The position numbers were made by a program, and so were the translations under genes. Under the pieces are notes generated by a model. That model was not told the origin of the DNA, did no database searches, and worked only from the letters and a program-made list of their open reading frames with translations. A DNA stretch of 64,000 bases from Porphyromonas sp. COT-290 OH3588 (GTDB taxonomy: Bacteria; Bacteroidota; Bacteroidia; Bacteroidales; Porphyromonadaceae). The stretch is from contig NZ_JRFC01000014.1 of assembly GCF_000769075.1 (NCBI RefSeq), positions 520,296-584,295 on the forward strand, written 5' to 3'. Shown here piece after piece: positions 54,621 to 64,000 of this stretch (within the stretch, counting starts at the first letter, position 1; every line of letters begins with the position of its first letter).

Positions 54621-54715
54621 GCACCTCCCCTACTGGCAACCAACAGACAGATATAATGCCTAAATCAGCTCCATCTATAATTGCCCTACGCCTCGTGGTG
54701 TGCCTCCAAAGCTCA

Positions 54716-54763
54716 ACTCCCAAGAGCCCAACCTCGTGTAGAGGCAGCCTCTTGGGAGTCTTT
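54716..54763. terminator. Hairpin between eno and dps
   Basis: ACTCCCAAGAG (54716-54726) and CTCTTGGGAGT (54749-54759) form an 11-base perfect stem. T-run CTTTT is on the plus strand; on the minus strand it would follow eno without a T-run. Confidence 0.5.
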
Positions 54764-54796
54764 TCAAGTCACTGTGTTATGTGCCCGAGGGGCGAT

Positions 54797-56116
<1,320 letters not shown>

Positions 56117-56127
56117 TTATCCGCCCA

Positions 56128-56159
56128 CAAAGATACTAAATAAATATAAAAATACCCAA
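56128..56159 (-). promoter_or_regulatory. Promoter of eno
   Basis: On the minus strand TTG (56157-56159), 21 bases, TATCTTTG (56128-56135), 48 bases before the ATG. Confidence 0.65.
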
Positions 56160-56448
56160 TCCAAAGAACGATATATTTTATTGTTTTCAAATGAGCTACC
56201 AACACATAGATCTATCGGCCATGGGGCAGACCTGATAGGAATAGCATGATACTGCGAAGAGTGTCTTAGAGGATAGTTAATTTTGGCCTCTCCTCCTCCA
56301 AGACACTCCAAAGTATCCAAAGCACAAGGCACTGAAAACAGGACAAAGCAGAGTGTGCCAACCTATAGAGTCGAGGCCAGCAGCGAAGGACACTTGAAAA
56401 GCCTCATCAAAGCCACTCCTCGATCACAATATGATGACGCCCCCAAGG

Positions 56449-57408
56449 CTAAACAATGCGGCTGATATTAGGTGAGCCGTCGAGGAAGCCGAGCACATTG
56501 CCCACCAGCTCATCGACCATCGACCGCCATGCCTCATAGGTCTTGGTGCCGACGTGTGGGGTCATCACGACTTGTGGCAGCTCAAGTAGTCCGGGGCGAG
56601 GAACATCTTTGTCCTCAAAGACATCTAGCCCGGCCGTAGCCAAATGCCCCGATTTGAGGGCAGCAATCAGAGCATCCTCGTCCACAATAGAACCCCGAGC
56701 CGTATTAATCAGTATGCTCCCTTGCTTCATCAGCGCCAGCTCACGCTCGCCAATCTGATGATGCGAGGCTGGAGTGTAGGGTGTATGTAGCGAAACAATA
56801 TCGCTCTCACGGAGCAAATCCTCTAGAGGTCGGTACTCAATCTGCTGGGCAGCCTCTAGCTCTGGGGCGAGCCTAGTGCGCTTATAGTAGAGCACCCGAA
56901 GGCCAAACGCCAAGCAACGCTTCGCCACAGCAGCTCCGATATTGCCATAGCCGACGATCCCGATAGTCTTACCATAGAGGTTGGTGCCTAGCATCTCAAG
57001 CCTAGGGAGGCGCAGCTTACCACCAACCTCTCGAATGCGGCGGTCTAGCTCTGCCGTCCGCCTAGTACAGCTCAACAGGAGTGCCATGGCTAGCTCTGCG
57101 GTAGGTGCCACAACCGAACGAGGCGTGTTGGTTACAGCGATGCCGTGTACCCGAGCATAGTTTATATCTATGTTATTGTATCCGACGGCATAGTTCGCCA
57201 CGAGCTTGAGCTTCTTACCTCGTGCCATCAGCTCTCCGGTCACTGCATGAGTGATTGTCGAGCAGAGTATATCACAATCCTCGATGAGCTCCATGAGCTC
57301 TTCCGTTCTAAGATCCTTATTGGTTTGCGGACGAATAACTGTATGCTGAGCGCATAGGCGTTCAAACCCTTCGTCTACGGTATTAAATCCGACTAATATC
57401 TTCGCCAT
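56449..57408 (-). CDS. D-isomer-specific 2-hydroxyacid dehydrogenase
   Basis: A 319-residue protein with the NAD-binding segment GKTIGIVGYGNIGAAVAKR, the substrate arginine region NTARGSIVDEDALIAALKSG and a C-terminal HVGTKTYEAWRSM where the catalytic His lies. The N-terminal half carries the domain with TNKDLRTEELMELIEDCDIL. Likely substrates include D-lactate, glycerate or phosphoglycerate; the family does not allow a firm choice. The promoter TAACTTTG (57442-57449) is 34 bases upstream, with a -33 CAAA (57468-57471). Confidence 0.88.
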   Translation of the reverse strand: MAKILVGFNTVDEGFERLCAQHTVIRPQTNKDLRTEELMELIEDCDILCSTITHAVTGELMARGKKLKLVANYAVGYNNIDINYARVHGIAVTNTPRSVVAPTAELAMALLLSCTRRTAELDRRIREVGGKLRLPRLEMLGTNLYGKTIGIVGYGNIGAAVAKRCLAFGLRVLYYKRTRLAPELEAAQQIEYRPLEDLLRESDIVSLHTPYTPASHHQIGERELALMKQGSILINTARGSIVDEDALIAALKSGHLATAGLDVFEDKDVPRPGLLELPQVVMTPHVGTKTYEAWRSMVDELVGNVLGFLDGSPNISRIV

Positions 57409-57441
57409 ACAATCTTGTTATTAAGGTGAAACAATTTAAGG

Positions 57442-57471
57442 CAAAGTTATTTATATTTCCCCTGCCCCAAA
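57442..57471 (-). promoter_or_regulatory. Promoter of the 2-hydroxyacid dehydrogenase gene
   Basis: On the minus strand TTTG (57468-57471), 18 bases, TAACTTTG (57442-57449), 34 bases before the ATG. Confidence 0.6.
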
Positions 57472-57588
57472 CTCCCTCTCTCTACGAGGCGAAATGCCCT
57501 CCCCTTGTCGAAAACAAAAATTTGCAACTCTGACTACACTTTGGCATATCTACGGGCAATCGTATCCGCCCTAGGGCTAGAAGTGGCA

Positions 57589-57943
57589 GACCTCGTATTT
57601 GCCTCCTAGCAGGCTCTAGGCTGCGTCCTCTCTTGCTTGGGCTCCCTCCCTTAGCTAGACATAAATAACCACCCTAAACGCAATAATCATAAAACACTAA
57701 TAAACAAAAGAATAACCATAAAGATAGAGCAATTAAATAGAGTCGTGGTACATTTCTTGGCATTTCTCCCCATCAATCTCTAGAAATTAGTGGGCACATC
57801 GGGGGGCATTAGCCCACCAATCCAAATCATTCTTCCCATCAATTTTGCTTACCAGCCCAAGCGGTCTTTACAAACCGGCCATGAATTCCACCAAAGCCTT
57901 CAGAAATATTCCAACACTTCTTAACACTAAAGTAGACAAACGA
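57589..57943 (+). repeat. Dispersed repeat copy E (355 bases)
   Basis: Full-length forward copy: starts GACCTCGTATTTGCCTCCTA, arms AAATTAGTGGGC (57784-57795) and GCCCACCAATCC (57812-57823) between two CCCATCAAT sites, ends with the CTTAACACTAAAGTAGACA element. It fills most of the gap between the dehydrogenase and the DPP4 gene. Confidence 0.88.
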
Positions 57944-57960
57944 AGTACTCAGATGAGCCG

Positions 57961-58016
57961 ATTAGACCGAAAAAGGGCTGCGCCAAATGAATTTAGCGCA
58001 GCCCTTTTTCGGCTAA
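57961..58016 (-). terminator. Terminator of the DPP4-type gene
   Basis: CGAAAAAGGGCTGCGC (57968-57983) pairs perfectly with GCGCAGCCCTTTTTCG (57996-58011), 16 bases, and the pairing extends (ATTAG/CTAAT) past one bulge. It is bidirectional. Confidence 0.88.
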
Positions 58017-58037
58017 TTCTAGAACCTCGAGGCTCAA

Positions 58038-60209
58038 CTAAAGATGCTCGATGACGTAGCGAGCCATCTTGCCATAGATATGCTGAGAAGTTTTGCCTCC
58101 TCTGATGCCATGATCTTTGTCCGTATAGATAGCCATATCGAAGGGGACACCAGCCTCTACGAGGCGAGTGGTCAGATCCATCGTATTCTGCACGTGCACA
58201 TTGTCGTCCGCACTGCCGTGTATGATCAGGAGCTTGCCCTGTAGCTTATCGGCCACCTCTAGGACGCTACTCTTGCGGTAGCCATCGGGGTTCTCTTGTG
58301 GTGTACGCATAAATCGCTCCGTGTAGATCGTATCGTAGTACTTCCAGTCGGTTACTGGTGCTACGGCAATGCCGAGCTTAAACGTACCCTTGCCATGGCA
58401 GAGGCTCATCAGCGTATTATATCCGCCGAAGCTCCAGCCCCAAATACCGATACGCTTAGCATCTACGTATGGGAGCTTACCTAGAGCCTTGGCGGCTGCT
58501 ATCTGGTCGGCACTCTCCTGCACACCGAGCTTGAGGTACGTCCCCTTGCGCCAAGCCTCGCCTCTTGCTCCCGTACCTCGCCCGTCTGCACAAACTACGA
58601 TGTAGCCTTGGCTTGCCAAGTAGTATTCCCAGCCAAAGCGGTAGTCGTCTAGCACAAGTTGCGAATTAGGCCCGCTGTACTGAATCATCAGTACGGGGTA
58701 CTTTTTGTTAGCATCGAAGTTGTGAGGTTTGAGCATCCACGCATTGAGTTCTACGCCATCGGCTAGGCTAATGTTCGTTAGTTCTTTCTGTGCAAAGCTA
58801 TACTTGGAGAGTTTTTTGCGCAGGGCTGCATTGTCCTCTAGGGTACGTAGGCTCTTGTTGTCCTTGCTGCGGTAGACCTCGGTCACCGTAGGAGAGGCGA
58901 GCGAGGCGTAGCTATTGATGAAGTAGTCGAAGCTAGTAGAGAAGATCGCCTTGTTCGTACCTCTACCTGCCCCTAGACGAGTACGCTTCCCCTTGGCATC
59001 GACCCGATAGATCGCTCTCTGGCTTGGGTGCTCGTCGGCTGCTTGGTAATAGGCATTGCCCTGCTCATCTAGCCCGTAGAAGGCAGTAACGTCCCATTGA
59101 CCTGAGGTAAGCGGACGAATAACCTGCCCATTGTCGCCAAAGAGGTAGAGGTGCGCATAGCCACTGCGTTCGCTCGTATAAGCAAAACCTTGGGGGACAA
59201 ACTCCAGCGTTTGTATGTTTTCGCTATCGACATAGGTCTCACTTCGCTCATCGAAAACGAGCTTAGGGATCATAGTCTTGTAGTTGACGTAGAACATCTT
59301 GAAGTGATTTTGACGGCGATTGAGCGTCATCACGGCCAGATTACCGCCACGCCCCACGAAGTCGATGCGAGGAATGTAGTAACTGTCCTCCTCCTTGAGC
59401 GGAATGTGCTTGAGCTTGCGATCGGCGACGTCGTAGAGATGTACGCTTACCCTAGAGTTCGGCTCGCCTGCCTTGGGGTATTTGTAGGTATAGTCGGTAG
59501 GATAGAGATTGCCATGATACATAGGCATTCGGTATTCGGGCACGGCACTCTCGTCGGTGCGGACGAAAGCCAAGGAAGCGCCGTCCTCGCTCCAGCTCAT
59601 CAGCTTTGTGACGCTAAACTCTTCCTCGTACACCCAGTCCGTCACACCATTCATCACATGATTGCGCTTGGCATCTGTCGTGACACGTACCTCGGTGTCG
59701 TAGTCGAACTTCTTAATGAAAATATCGCCCTCACGCACGAAAGCAACCATGCGTCCGTCGGGGCTAAAGGTGGGGATCATCACCTTGCCTTGGGTTTCGC
59801 TCAGTGGCTGTACACGATTGCGTCGTACGTCGTAGTGATAGACGACACTCTTGGTCGAACGACGGTAGATGTGCTCACGCTCCGTGTGCAAGAGTATGTG
59901 GTGACCGCTAGGGGCAATCTGATAATCGTCGAAACGCTTAAACTCACAATCCCTAGCCTTCGCTGTGCTGAAGAGTGTATCTACCAGTGCTCCAGTGGCG
60001 AAGTTGTAGCGCAGTATCGCCGACCCGTCTTGAGAAACAAGCGTATAGTGCTGCCCATCGGTCGTAGAGCGCATACCATAGCCTGCACCTCTAGCCGAGA
60101 ACTTACCCGTGAAGATCTCGTCGATAGTGGGCGATTTGTGCCCATTCTGCGCTGCGAGAGAAAGCACAAGCGTGCTCATCGCAAGCATTAGCTTAATTGG
60201 TCTGATCAT
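58038..60209 (-). CDS. Dipeptidyl peptidase IV-type serine protease (S9)
   Basis: A 723-residue exported enzyme with a signal peptide (about residues 1-20, ending SLAAQ), an N-terminal beta-propeller (to residue ~475) and an alpha/beta hydrolase domain with nucleophile Ser in GWSFGGYNTLM, Asp in HGSADDNVHVQ and His in DKDHGIRGGKTS. The propeller carries VYEEEFSVTKLMSWSEDG, with the paired Glu typical of DPP4. It removes X-Pro dipeptides and is known as a virulence-linked enzyme in Porphyromonas. Promoter TATGTTTG (60242-60249) upstream. Confidence 0.92.
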   Translation of the reverse strand: MIRPIKLMLAMSTLVLSLAAQNGHKSPTIDEIFTGKFSARGAGYGMRSTTDGQHYTLVSQDGSAILRYNFATGALVDTLFSTAKARDCEFKRFDDYQIAPSGHHILLHTEREHIYRRSTKSVVYHYDVRRNRVQPLSETQGKVMIPTFSPDGRMVAFVREGDIFIKKFDYDTEVRVTTDAKRNHVMNGVTDWVYEEEFSVTKLMSWSEDGASLAFVRTDESAVPEYRMPMYHGNLYPTDYTYKYPKAGEPNSRVSVHLYDVADRKLKHIPLKEEDSYYIPRIDFVGRGGNLAVMTLNRRQNHFKMFYVNYKTMIPKLVFDERSETYVDSENIQTLEFVPQGFAYTSERSGYAHLYLFGDNGQVIRPLTSGQWDVTAFYGLDEQGNAYYQAADEHPSQRAIYRVDAKGKRTRLGAGRGTNKAIFSTSFDYFINSYASLASPTVTEVYRSKDNKSLRTLEDNAALRKKLSKYSFAQKELTNISLADGVELNAWMLKPHNFDANKKYPVLMIQYSGPNSQLVLDDYRFGWEYYLASQGYIVVCADGRGTGARGEAWRKGTYLKLGVQESADQIAAAKALGKLPYVDAKRIGIWGWSFGGYNTLMSLCHGKGTFKLGIAVAPVTDWKYYDTIYTERFMRTPQENPDGYRKSSVLEVADKLQGKLLIIHGSADDNVHVQNTMDLTTRLVEAGVPFDMAIYTDKDHGIRGGKTSQHIYGKMARYVIEHL

Positions 60210-60241
60210 AATAGTTCGTTTACGTATAGATAATTACCTTG

Positions 60242-60249
60242 CAAACATA
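60242..60249 (-). promoter_or_regulatory. Candidate promoter of the DPP4-type gene
   Basis: On the minus strand TATGTTTG matches TAnnTTTG, 33 bases before the ATG. Confidence 0.5.
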
Positions 60250-60280
60250 CAAAAAACATCAAGCCTACCCTCAAAGCAAA

Positions 60281-60315
60281 CGGGGCAGTGCCGAAAAGAT
60301 CTTCGACACTGCCCC
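60281..60315 (-). terminator. Terminator of tig
   Basis: CGGGGCAGTG (60281-60290) and CACTGCCCCG (60306-60315) with an inner CGAA/TTCG pairing; on the minus strand TTTGCTTT follows. Confidence 0.8.
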
Positions 60316-60341
60316 GTTATGTGAGCTATTATTGTAGCCGA

Positions 60342-61706
60342 TTAGGCCTCTGGATTGATCAGCTTACCGAACTCCTCTGGGCTAACGCTCTTTTCCTCGA
60401 GCGTTACCATACCCTTAACGATAGCAGCGAACTTGTTGTCTAGCACACGTGCGCTCAGATTACGAGCAGTGTCTTCCTTCTCAAGTAGGCTCTTGGCATA
60501 GTTGTGTAGCACTTCGTCGGGTACAGAGCTCATACCATACTGGGCGAACTGGCTCTTGGCAACGATCGTAGCGAAGGCTAGAACTTCCTCACGACTAACC
60601 GTTACTTCCTTCTCAGCTAGAATGCCGTCCTTAACGATCTGGTAAGTTAGCCCCTCGAGCTGCGCTGGGAGTTCCTTCTCGATCTCCTCTTCGCTTAGCT
60701 TCTCGTTGCTGATCTTGAGCCAACGCTTGAGCAAAGCCTCAGGGTACTCTATCTTGCCAGCCTTCTTGATGATTAGGTCGCGTACGTCCTGCAGTAGCTT
60801 ATAGTCGCTCTCTGGGTCGAACTGCTCACGGAATCCTTCGCGGATCTTAGCCTTGAGTGTTTCTTCGTCCTTCACATCACCCTCTTCGCCGAATGCCTTC
60901 ACGTAGAACTCTTCGTTGAGCTCTGCTGGTACGTGACGCTGGATAGAAGAGATCTCGAATGAGAACTCCACGCCCTTGTAGGCCTCTACCTGATCCTTGT
61001 CGATCTTGAGGAAAGAAGCAAGCTCGTACTGATTGCCTTCGTAGGCCGCATAAGGCTCGAATGTAACAACCGTATTTTTAGTCTTGCCAATGAACGCAGC
61101 CTTCGCAGACTCTTCCTTGACATAGTCTGGCATAATGAGAGCTTCCTCTACGAGGATACCTCCGTCCTTGGCAGCACCATTCTCTAGCTGTACAAGTCTA
61201 CCACGTACGATGTCGCGAGCTTCTACGCTCTCGGCCTCCTGCTGAGTGCCCTGCATATTAAGCATCTGCTCGATGTGTGCAGATACCATCTCGTCTGTAG
61301 CCTCAATATGGTAGTATGGCAGATGGTCGTCCTTACCGAGCTTAACGTCGATATTTGGCGTAAGAGCTAGGTCGAAAACGAACTCAAAGTCTTCGCCCTT
61401 CTCTAGATCTTGCTCTGGAGCCGTTTCGCTTGGCATAGGCTCTCCAAGCACACGGAGCTTGTGCTCGTTGATATAGTCGTAGAGCTTGCGACCAACGAAC
61501 TTGTTGATTTCCTCAACCTTTGCACCTAGCCCAAACTTCTTTTGAATCATGCCTATAGGCGCGTGCCCCTTGCGGAAGCCGGGGATGTCGGCACGCTGAC
61601 GATATGTTTTGAGTGCCTTCTCTACCTCTGCTTGATAGTCTGCTTTCGTTACCGCGATTGTCACTACTGCAGCGACGTCGCTGGTATGCTTAATGGATAC
61701 AGCCAT
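60342..61706 (-). CDS. tig: Trigger factor
   Basis: About 454 residues from the ATG at 61706 (MAVSIKHTSDVAAVVTIAVT). A 13-codon extension to 61745 is not conserved. The ribosome-binding signature GFRKGHAP at residues 43-50 is clear. The PPIase part is divergent, as usual in Bacteroidota, and the C-terminal chaperone arms follow (LLKRWLKISNEKLSEEEIEK). It binds nascent chains at the exit tunnel. Promoter TATATTTG at 61800-61807. Confidence 0.93.
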   Translation of the reverse strand: MAVSIKHTSDVAAVVTIAVTKADYQAEVEKALKTYRQRADIPGFRKGHAPIGMIQKKFGLGAKVEEINKFVGRKLYDYINEHKLRVLGEPMPSETAPEQDLEKGEDFEFVFDLALTPNIDVKLGKDDHLPYYHIEATDEMVSAHIEQMLNMQGTQQEAESVEARDIVRGRLVQLENGAAKDGGILVEEALIMPDYVKEESAKAAFIGKTKNTVVTFEPYAAYEGNQYELASFLKIDKDQVEAYKGVEFSFEISSIQRHVPAELNEEFYVKAFGEEGDVKDEETLKAKIREGFREQFDPESDYKLLQDVRDLIIKKAGKIEYPEALLKRWLKISNEKLSEEEIEKELPAQLEGLTYQIVKDGILAEKEVTVSREEVLAFATIVAKSQFAQYGMSSVPDEVLHNYAKSLLEKEDTARNLSARVLDNKFAAIVKGMVTLEEKSVSPEEFGKLINPEA

Positions 61707-61799
61707 TCTTTTTTTGTTGATTATTATGATTGAATTATTTTCCAAACAGCTCTACTGTACGCATCTACTCTACGGAGAGTACGGGTACAATATGAGGCG

Positions 61800-61831
61800 C
61801 AAATATACGGCAAATCTACCACTTCCCCAAA
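61800..61831 (-). promoter_or_regulatory. Promoter of tig
   Basis: On the minus strand TTTG (61828-61831), 20 bases, TATATTTG (61800-61807); leader of about 90 bases. Confidence 0.6.
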
Positions 61832-61842
61832 ACGATAAGAGC

Positions 61843-62982
61843 CTAGAAGTAGTAGCCGAGATTGATGTATAGGTAGCTTTGCCAAGGCTGGTTGGGCAAC
61901 CCTCGGACGAAGCCCTCGGCATTACCTAAGCCCATATCGGGATGATTACGGGCAAGCGCCCAATCGACATAAGTCTGGATTGGCCCCGTAGTAATGAGGC
62001 AACCTAAGATATTCTGATAGGTATTATGTGCGCCATCTAGGCGCTTATGCATCATACTGAAGTCATTGTAGAGATACAGTTCGCTCAGCCAAGGGAGCCT
62101 AAAAGGGATGCGATAGCCTAGACCAGCCGAATAGGTATCGCCTTCGGAGGCAATGGGGTGAGTTGCCCCGAAGGCCGTCATGGTCACATAGTCGGTCGAT
62201 AGGCCTTGCTTAGGCCTCGAATACATACCATATCTACTATACTGAGCCTTGAAGCTAAGCGCTCCATAGTCTAGCGTATAGTGTAGGGCGGTAGCATAGC
62301 GCGAACCCATAGCCTGAGTATCTATATTGTACAGCCCACCGACCATACTCGATAGACCGATCTGATGCTGCCAAGTATTCCCCCACTGGCGATGCAGGTA
62401 GAGATTGAGCTGATTGACCTCTCTATTGCGTCCTGCCACATCGAAGCCAAACCTAGAGGGCGAGGCCTCCTCGCCACCAAACCAATCGGCATTTTTGTAG
62501 AAAGCCACACTAGCCTCCCAGCCACGATAATTGTAGACATAACGAAGCCCCATATCGGAGTCGTCCTCTAAGCCGAGTAGATAGTTGAGGTTGAATAGGA
62601 AGCTATTAGAGGCGCAAGGCATCACGCCGAATGGAACGGGTACTAGCCCTAACTGCACCTGATGACGCTCGTTGGGTGTATAGCTCATATATCCATACTT
62701 GAGCATACCGCCTCCCGAGGCTGTGGCATAGAAGCGATAGTCCGCCGTTAGGCTAAAGTTGCCATAGCTCGCTTCAGGGTTAAGGCGAAAGACATCATAG
62801 ACGAGCAATCCACCCTCTCGCTTGTGGTCCTCCAACCAAGCGGCATACTTATATCCAAAGCGAAGTGCTCCACCCAATCGGAGCTTAACGTTATCTGCTT
62901 CTTGAGCCAACAAAGAGACCGTGCCCAGTAGTACAAGTAGTACAACAGTGATAAACCCAACCCTATCTCTTCCTAAAATCAT
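61843..62982 (-). CDS. Outer-membrane beta-barrel protein (porin-like)
   Basis: A 379-residue protein with a signal peptide (about residues 1-26, ending SLLAQ) and strongly alternating beta-strands throughout, ending with the outer-membrane signature YINLGYYF. The pattern (LRLGGALRFGYKYAAW, VQLGLVPVPFGVMP, DMGLRYVYNYRGWEASVAFY) resembles the OprO/OprP-like porin family. Solute specificity is unknown. Promoter TATATTTG (63004-63011) just upstream. Confidence 0.85.
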   Translation of the reverse strand: MILGRDRVGFITVVLLVLLGTVSLLAQEADNVKLRLGGALRFGYKYAAWLEDHKREGGLLVYDVFRLNPEASYGNFSLTADYRFYATASGGGMLKYGYMSYTPNERHQVQLGLVPVPFGVMPCASNSFLFNLNYLLGLEDDSDMGLRYVYNYRGWEASVAFYKNADWFGGEEASPSRFGFDVAGRNREVNQLNLYLHRQWGNTWQHQIGLSSMVGGLYNIDTQAMGSRYATALHYTLDYGALSFKAQYSRYGMYSRPKQGLSTDYVTMTAFGATHPIASEGDTYSAGLGYRIPFRLPWLSELYLYNDFSMMHKRLDGAHNTYQNILGCLITTGPIQTYVDWALARNHPDMGLGNAEGFVRGLPNQPWQSYLYINLGYYF

Positions 62983-63003
62983 ATATCAGAAATGCTTGTA
63001 ACG

Positions 63004-63011
63004 CAAATATA
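63004..63011 (-). promoter_or_regulatory. Promoter of the porin-like gene
   Basis: On the minus strand TATATTTG matches TAnnTTTG, 22 bases before the ATG at 62982. Confidence 0.55.
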
Positions 63012-63077
63012 CGAACTAATGCCTGATGTCAGGCACCCGATATGAGGACGAATGCTCGTCTACCGCTAAGGGAATAA

Positions 63078-63114
63078 TGAAAAAGTCGCAAGCTGAATGA
63101 ATCAACTTGCGACT
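63078..63114 (-). terminator. Terminator of tRNA-Val
   Basis: AGTCGCAAG (63084-63092) and CTTGCGACT (63106-63114), a 9-base perfect stem; on the minus strand TTTTCATTATT follows, right behind the tRNA. Confidence 0.85.
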
Positions 63115-63122
63115 ATAATTCG

Positions 63123-63197
63123 TGGGCCCAATAGGATTCGAACCTATGACCCTCTGCTTGTAAGGCAGATGCTCTAAACCAGCTGAGCTATAGGCCC
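63123..63197 (-). tRNA. tRNA-Val, anticodon UAC
   Basis: Minus-strand cloverleaf: acceptor GGGCCTA with TGGGCCC, D-arm GCTCAGCTGG, anticodon loop CTTACAA with anticodon TAC, T-loop GTTCGAATC. The CCA end is not encoded. Confidence 0.95.
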
Positions 63198-63216
63198 CGT
63201 TGTCTTTAAGACACTG

Positions 63217-63247
63217 CAAAGGTAATACTATTTTCCAAATCTCCAAA
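63217..63247 (-). promoter_or_regulatory. Promoter of tRNA-Val
   Basis: On the minus strand TTTG (63244-63247), 19 bases, TACCTTTG (63217-63224). The block GCAAAGGTAATACTA is identical to the one ahead of tRNA-Gln. Confidence 0.78.
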
Positions 63248-63349
63248 CAACCACCACTTTTTTTTGCAAAATTCTTAGCGAGTCTATGCAGCGATTTAGC
63301 CTTGAGTTACCCGACGAGCCTACTAGGTTAAAGCAAATGTTAGTTGCCC

Positions 63350-64000
63350 CTAGCGGATTACGACCTTCTTTAAGCTATTGACTTGTGCTGGCATATTACC
63401 GTCTTTGCCGTATTCGGGAGAGAACTTGCCTAGAGGTAGATCTGCCACAGCGTATGCACTGGCCTTGCGCGCCCCAACTATCTTCTCGGTGGCAGCCGTA
63501 ATTACAGCGTTTGCGATCATCCCCAAAAGTCCGCCATCGGACACTACTGCACAATCTACTGTAGCTACGATATGACGCTCAAACATAACCTCCTCTGTAC
63601 GCGTAGACTTCAAGATAAACTGAACCTCTACGTCGATTGTATTCAAGAGAACGGATTTCTCCCATTGCTTGACAATCGTGAATAGGGCTGCATCGGCATT
63701 GAAGACCTGTACAAATGGTTTGAGCGAACGGTCGATAAACATCTCCGCATCCGCTGCACTCTCACTCTGCAGAAGTTCCATAGCCAGATAGGGTGAGAAA
63801 ATGTAATAGCCACGCTCGGAGAGAGGCTTCATCAGTGAAGTGTAGAAGTAATCTTTGGCCTCAACGTGATTGGTCTCATTGATTGGAGGCATAATGAGGA
63901 TTGAGGCAGGTTTCTCGCTATAAACCTTGGGGAATAGCTTGGCGCGCGTAGATGAGAGCGTACCACAGCTTACTAGGACGAAAGCACTCACCAAAGTGAG
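63350..64000 (-). CDS. DUF799 lipoprotein, start missing
   Basis: At least 216 residues; the gene runs off the right edge of the window, so the true start is not seen. The visible N-terminus is the tail of a lipoprotein signal (LVSAFVLVSC). The body (KPASILIMPPINETNHVEAK, YYFYTSLMKPLSERGYYIFS region, then FNADAALFTIVKQWEKSVLL) matches the DUF799/GNA1162 family of putative outer-membrane lipoproteins, often encoded near CsgG-like genes. Function unknown. Confidence 0.82.
   Translation of the reverse strand, partial: LTLVSAFVLVSCGTLSSTRAKLFPKVYSEKPASILIMPPINETNHVEAKDYFYTSLMKPLSERGYYIFSPYLAMELLQSESAADAEMFIDRSLKPFVQVFNADAALFTIVKQWEKSVLLNTIDVEVQFILKSTRTEEVMFERHIVATVDCAVVSDGGLLGMIANAVITAATEKIVGARKASAYAVADLPLGKFSPEYGKDGNMPAQVNSLKKVVIR

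Noticed and set aside
59151-60191. A 346-residue open frame opposite the DPP4-type gene
   Set aside because: Antisense shadow of a well-supported protease gene; composition lacks any family.

Overview
The window reads as a Bacteroidota chromosome, most likely Porphyromonas or a close relative. Supporting signs are porV directly followed by ispF, a secreted protein with a type IX secretion (T9SS) C-terminal sorting domain, many promoters with the Bacteroidota -7 element TAnnTTTG, few strong Shine-Dalgarno sites, and typical family gene blocks (psd-pssA-DUF4834, xerC-hpf). I place it at genus level only as an inference.

Region 1 (1 to about 13,610) is the right-hand part of a CTnDOT-type integrative conjugative element. 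A plus-strand transfer operon runs from the end of traG through traI, J, K, L, M, N, O, P and Q and stops at a strong terminator (7164-7204). It is followed by an AT-rich orphan gene (7330-8637) of unknown function, a small coiled-coil gene, and a minus-strand operon of eight genes that includes PcfJ-like and PcfK-like proteins. About 600 bases without genes then lead to the element's right end. The integrase and left end are outside the window.

Region 2 (about 13,610 to 64,000) is chromosome. In order it carries: a FeoA-FeoB fusion with its Cys-rich partner and a CvpA protein; porV-ispF; a formate/nitrite-type channel; a phosphoesterase; a T9SS cargo protein; psd-pssA; a patatin; a GNAT enzyme; a DUF4248 protein; groESL; a cluster resembling sialic-acid catabolism (AGE epimerase, NanM-like, YhcH-like) ending in crcB; tRNA-Gln; murF-rpoN; yicC; an arginine-deiminase-like gene and radA; a rhodanese lipoprotein; ridA; M48 protease and CapA; rsgA; frr; pyrH; xerC-hpf; tatD; a polyprenyl synthase; tonB; ppiD; rlmN; dps; eno; a 2-hydroxyacid dehydrogenase; a DPP4-type peptidase; tig; an outer-membrane barrel; tRNA-Val; and a truncated DUF799 lipoprotein. 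Most of it is housekeeping: translation and ribosome maturation, protein folding, envelope synthesis and secretion.

The most notable find is a family of five dispersed repeats, four of them 354-356 bases long and one 313 bases. They occupy most long chromosomal gaps, in both orientations, and share conserved ends and an internal inverted repeat whose pairing is partly preserved by compensatory changes. The 313-base copy ends exactly where the conjugative element begins, so the element appears to have integrated into it. The tetranucleotide CTAG, nearly absent from the transfer operon and frequent in the chromosome, marks the same border.
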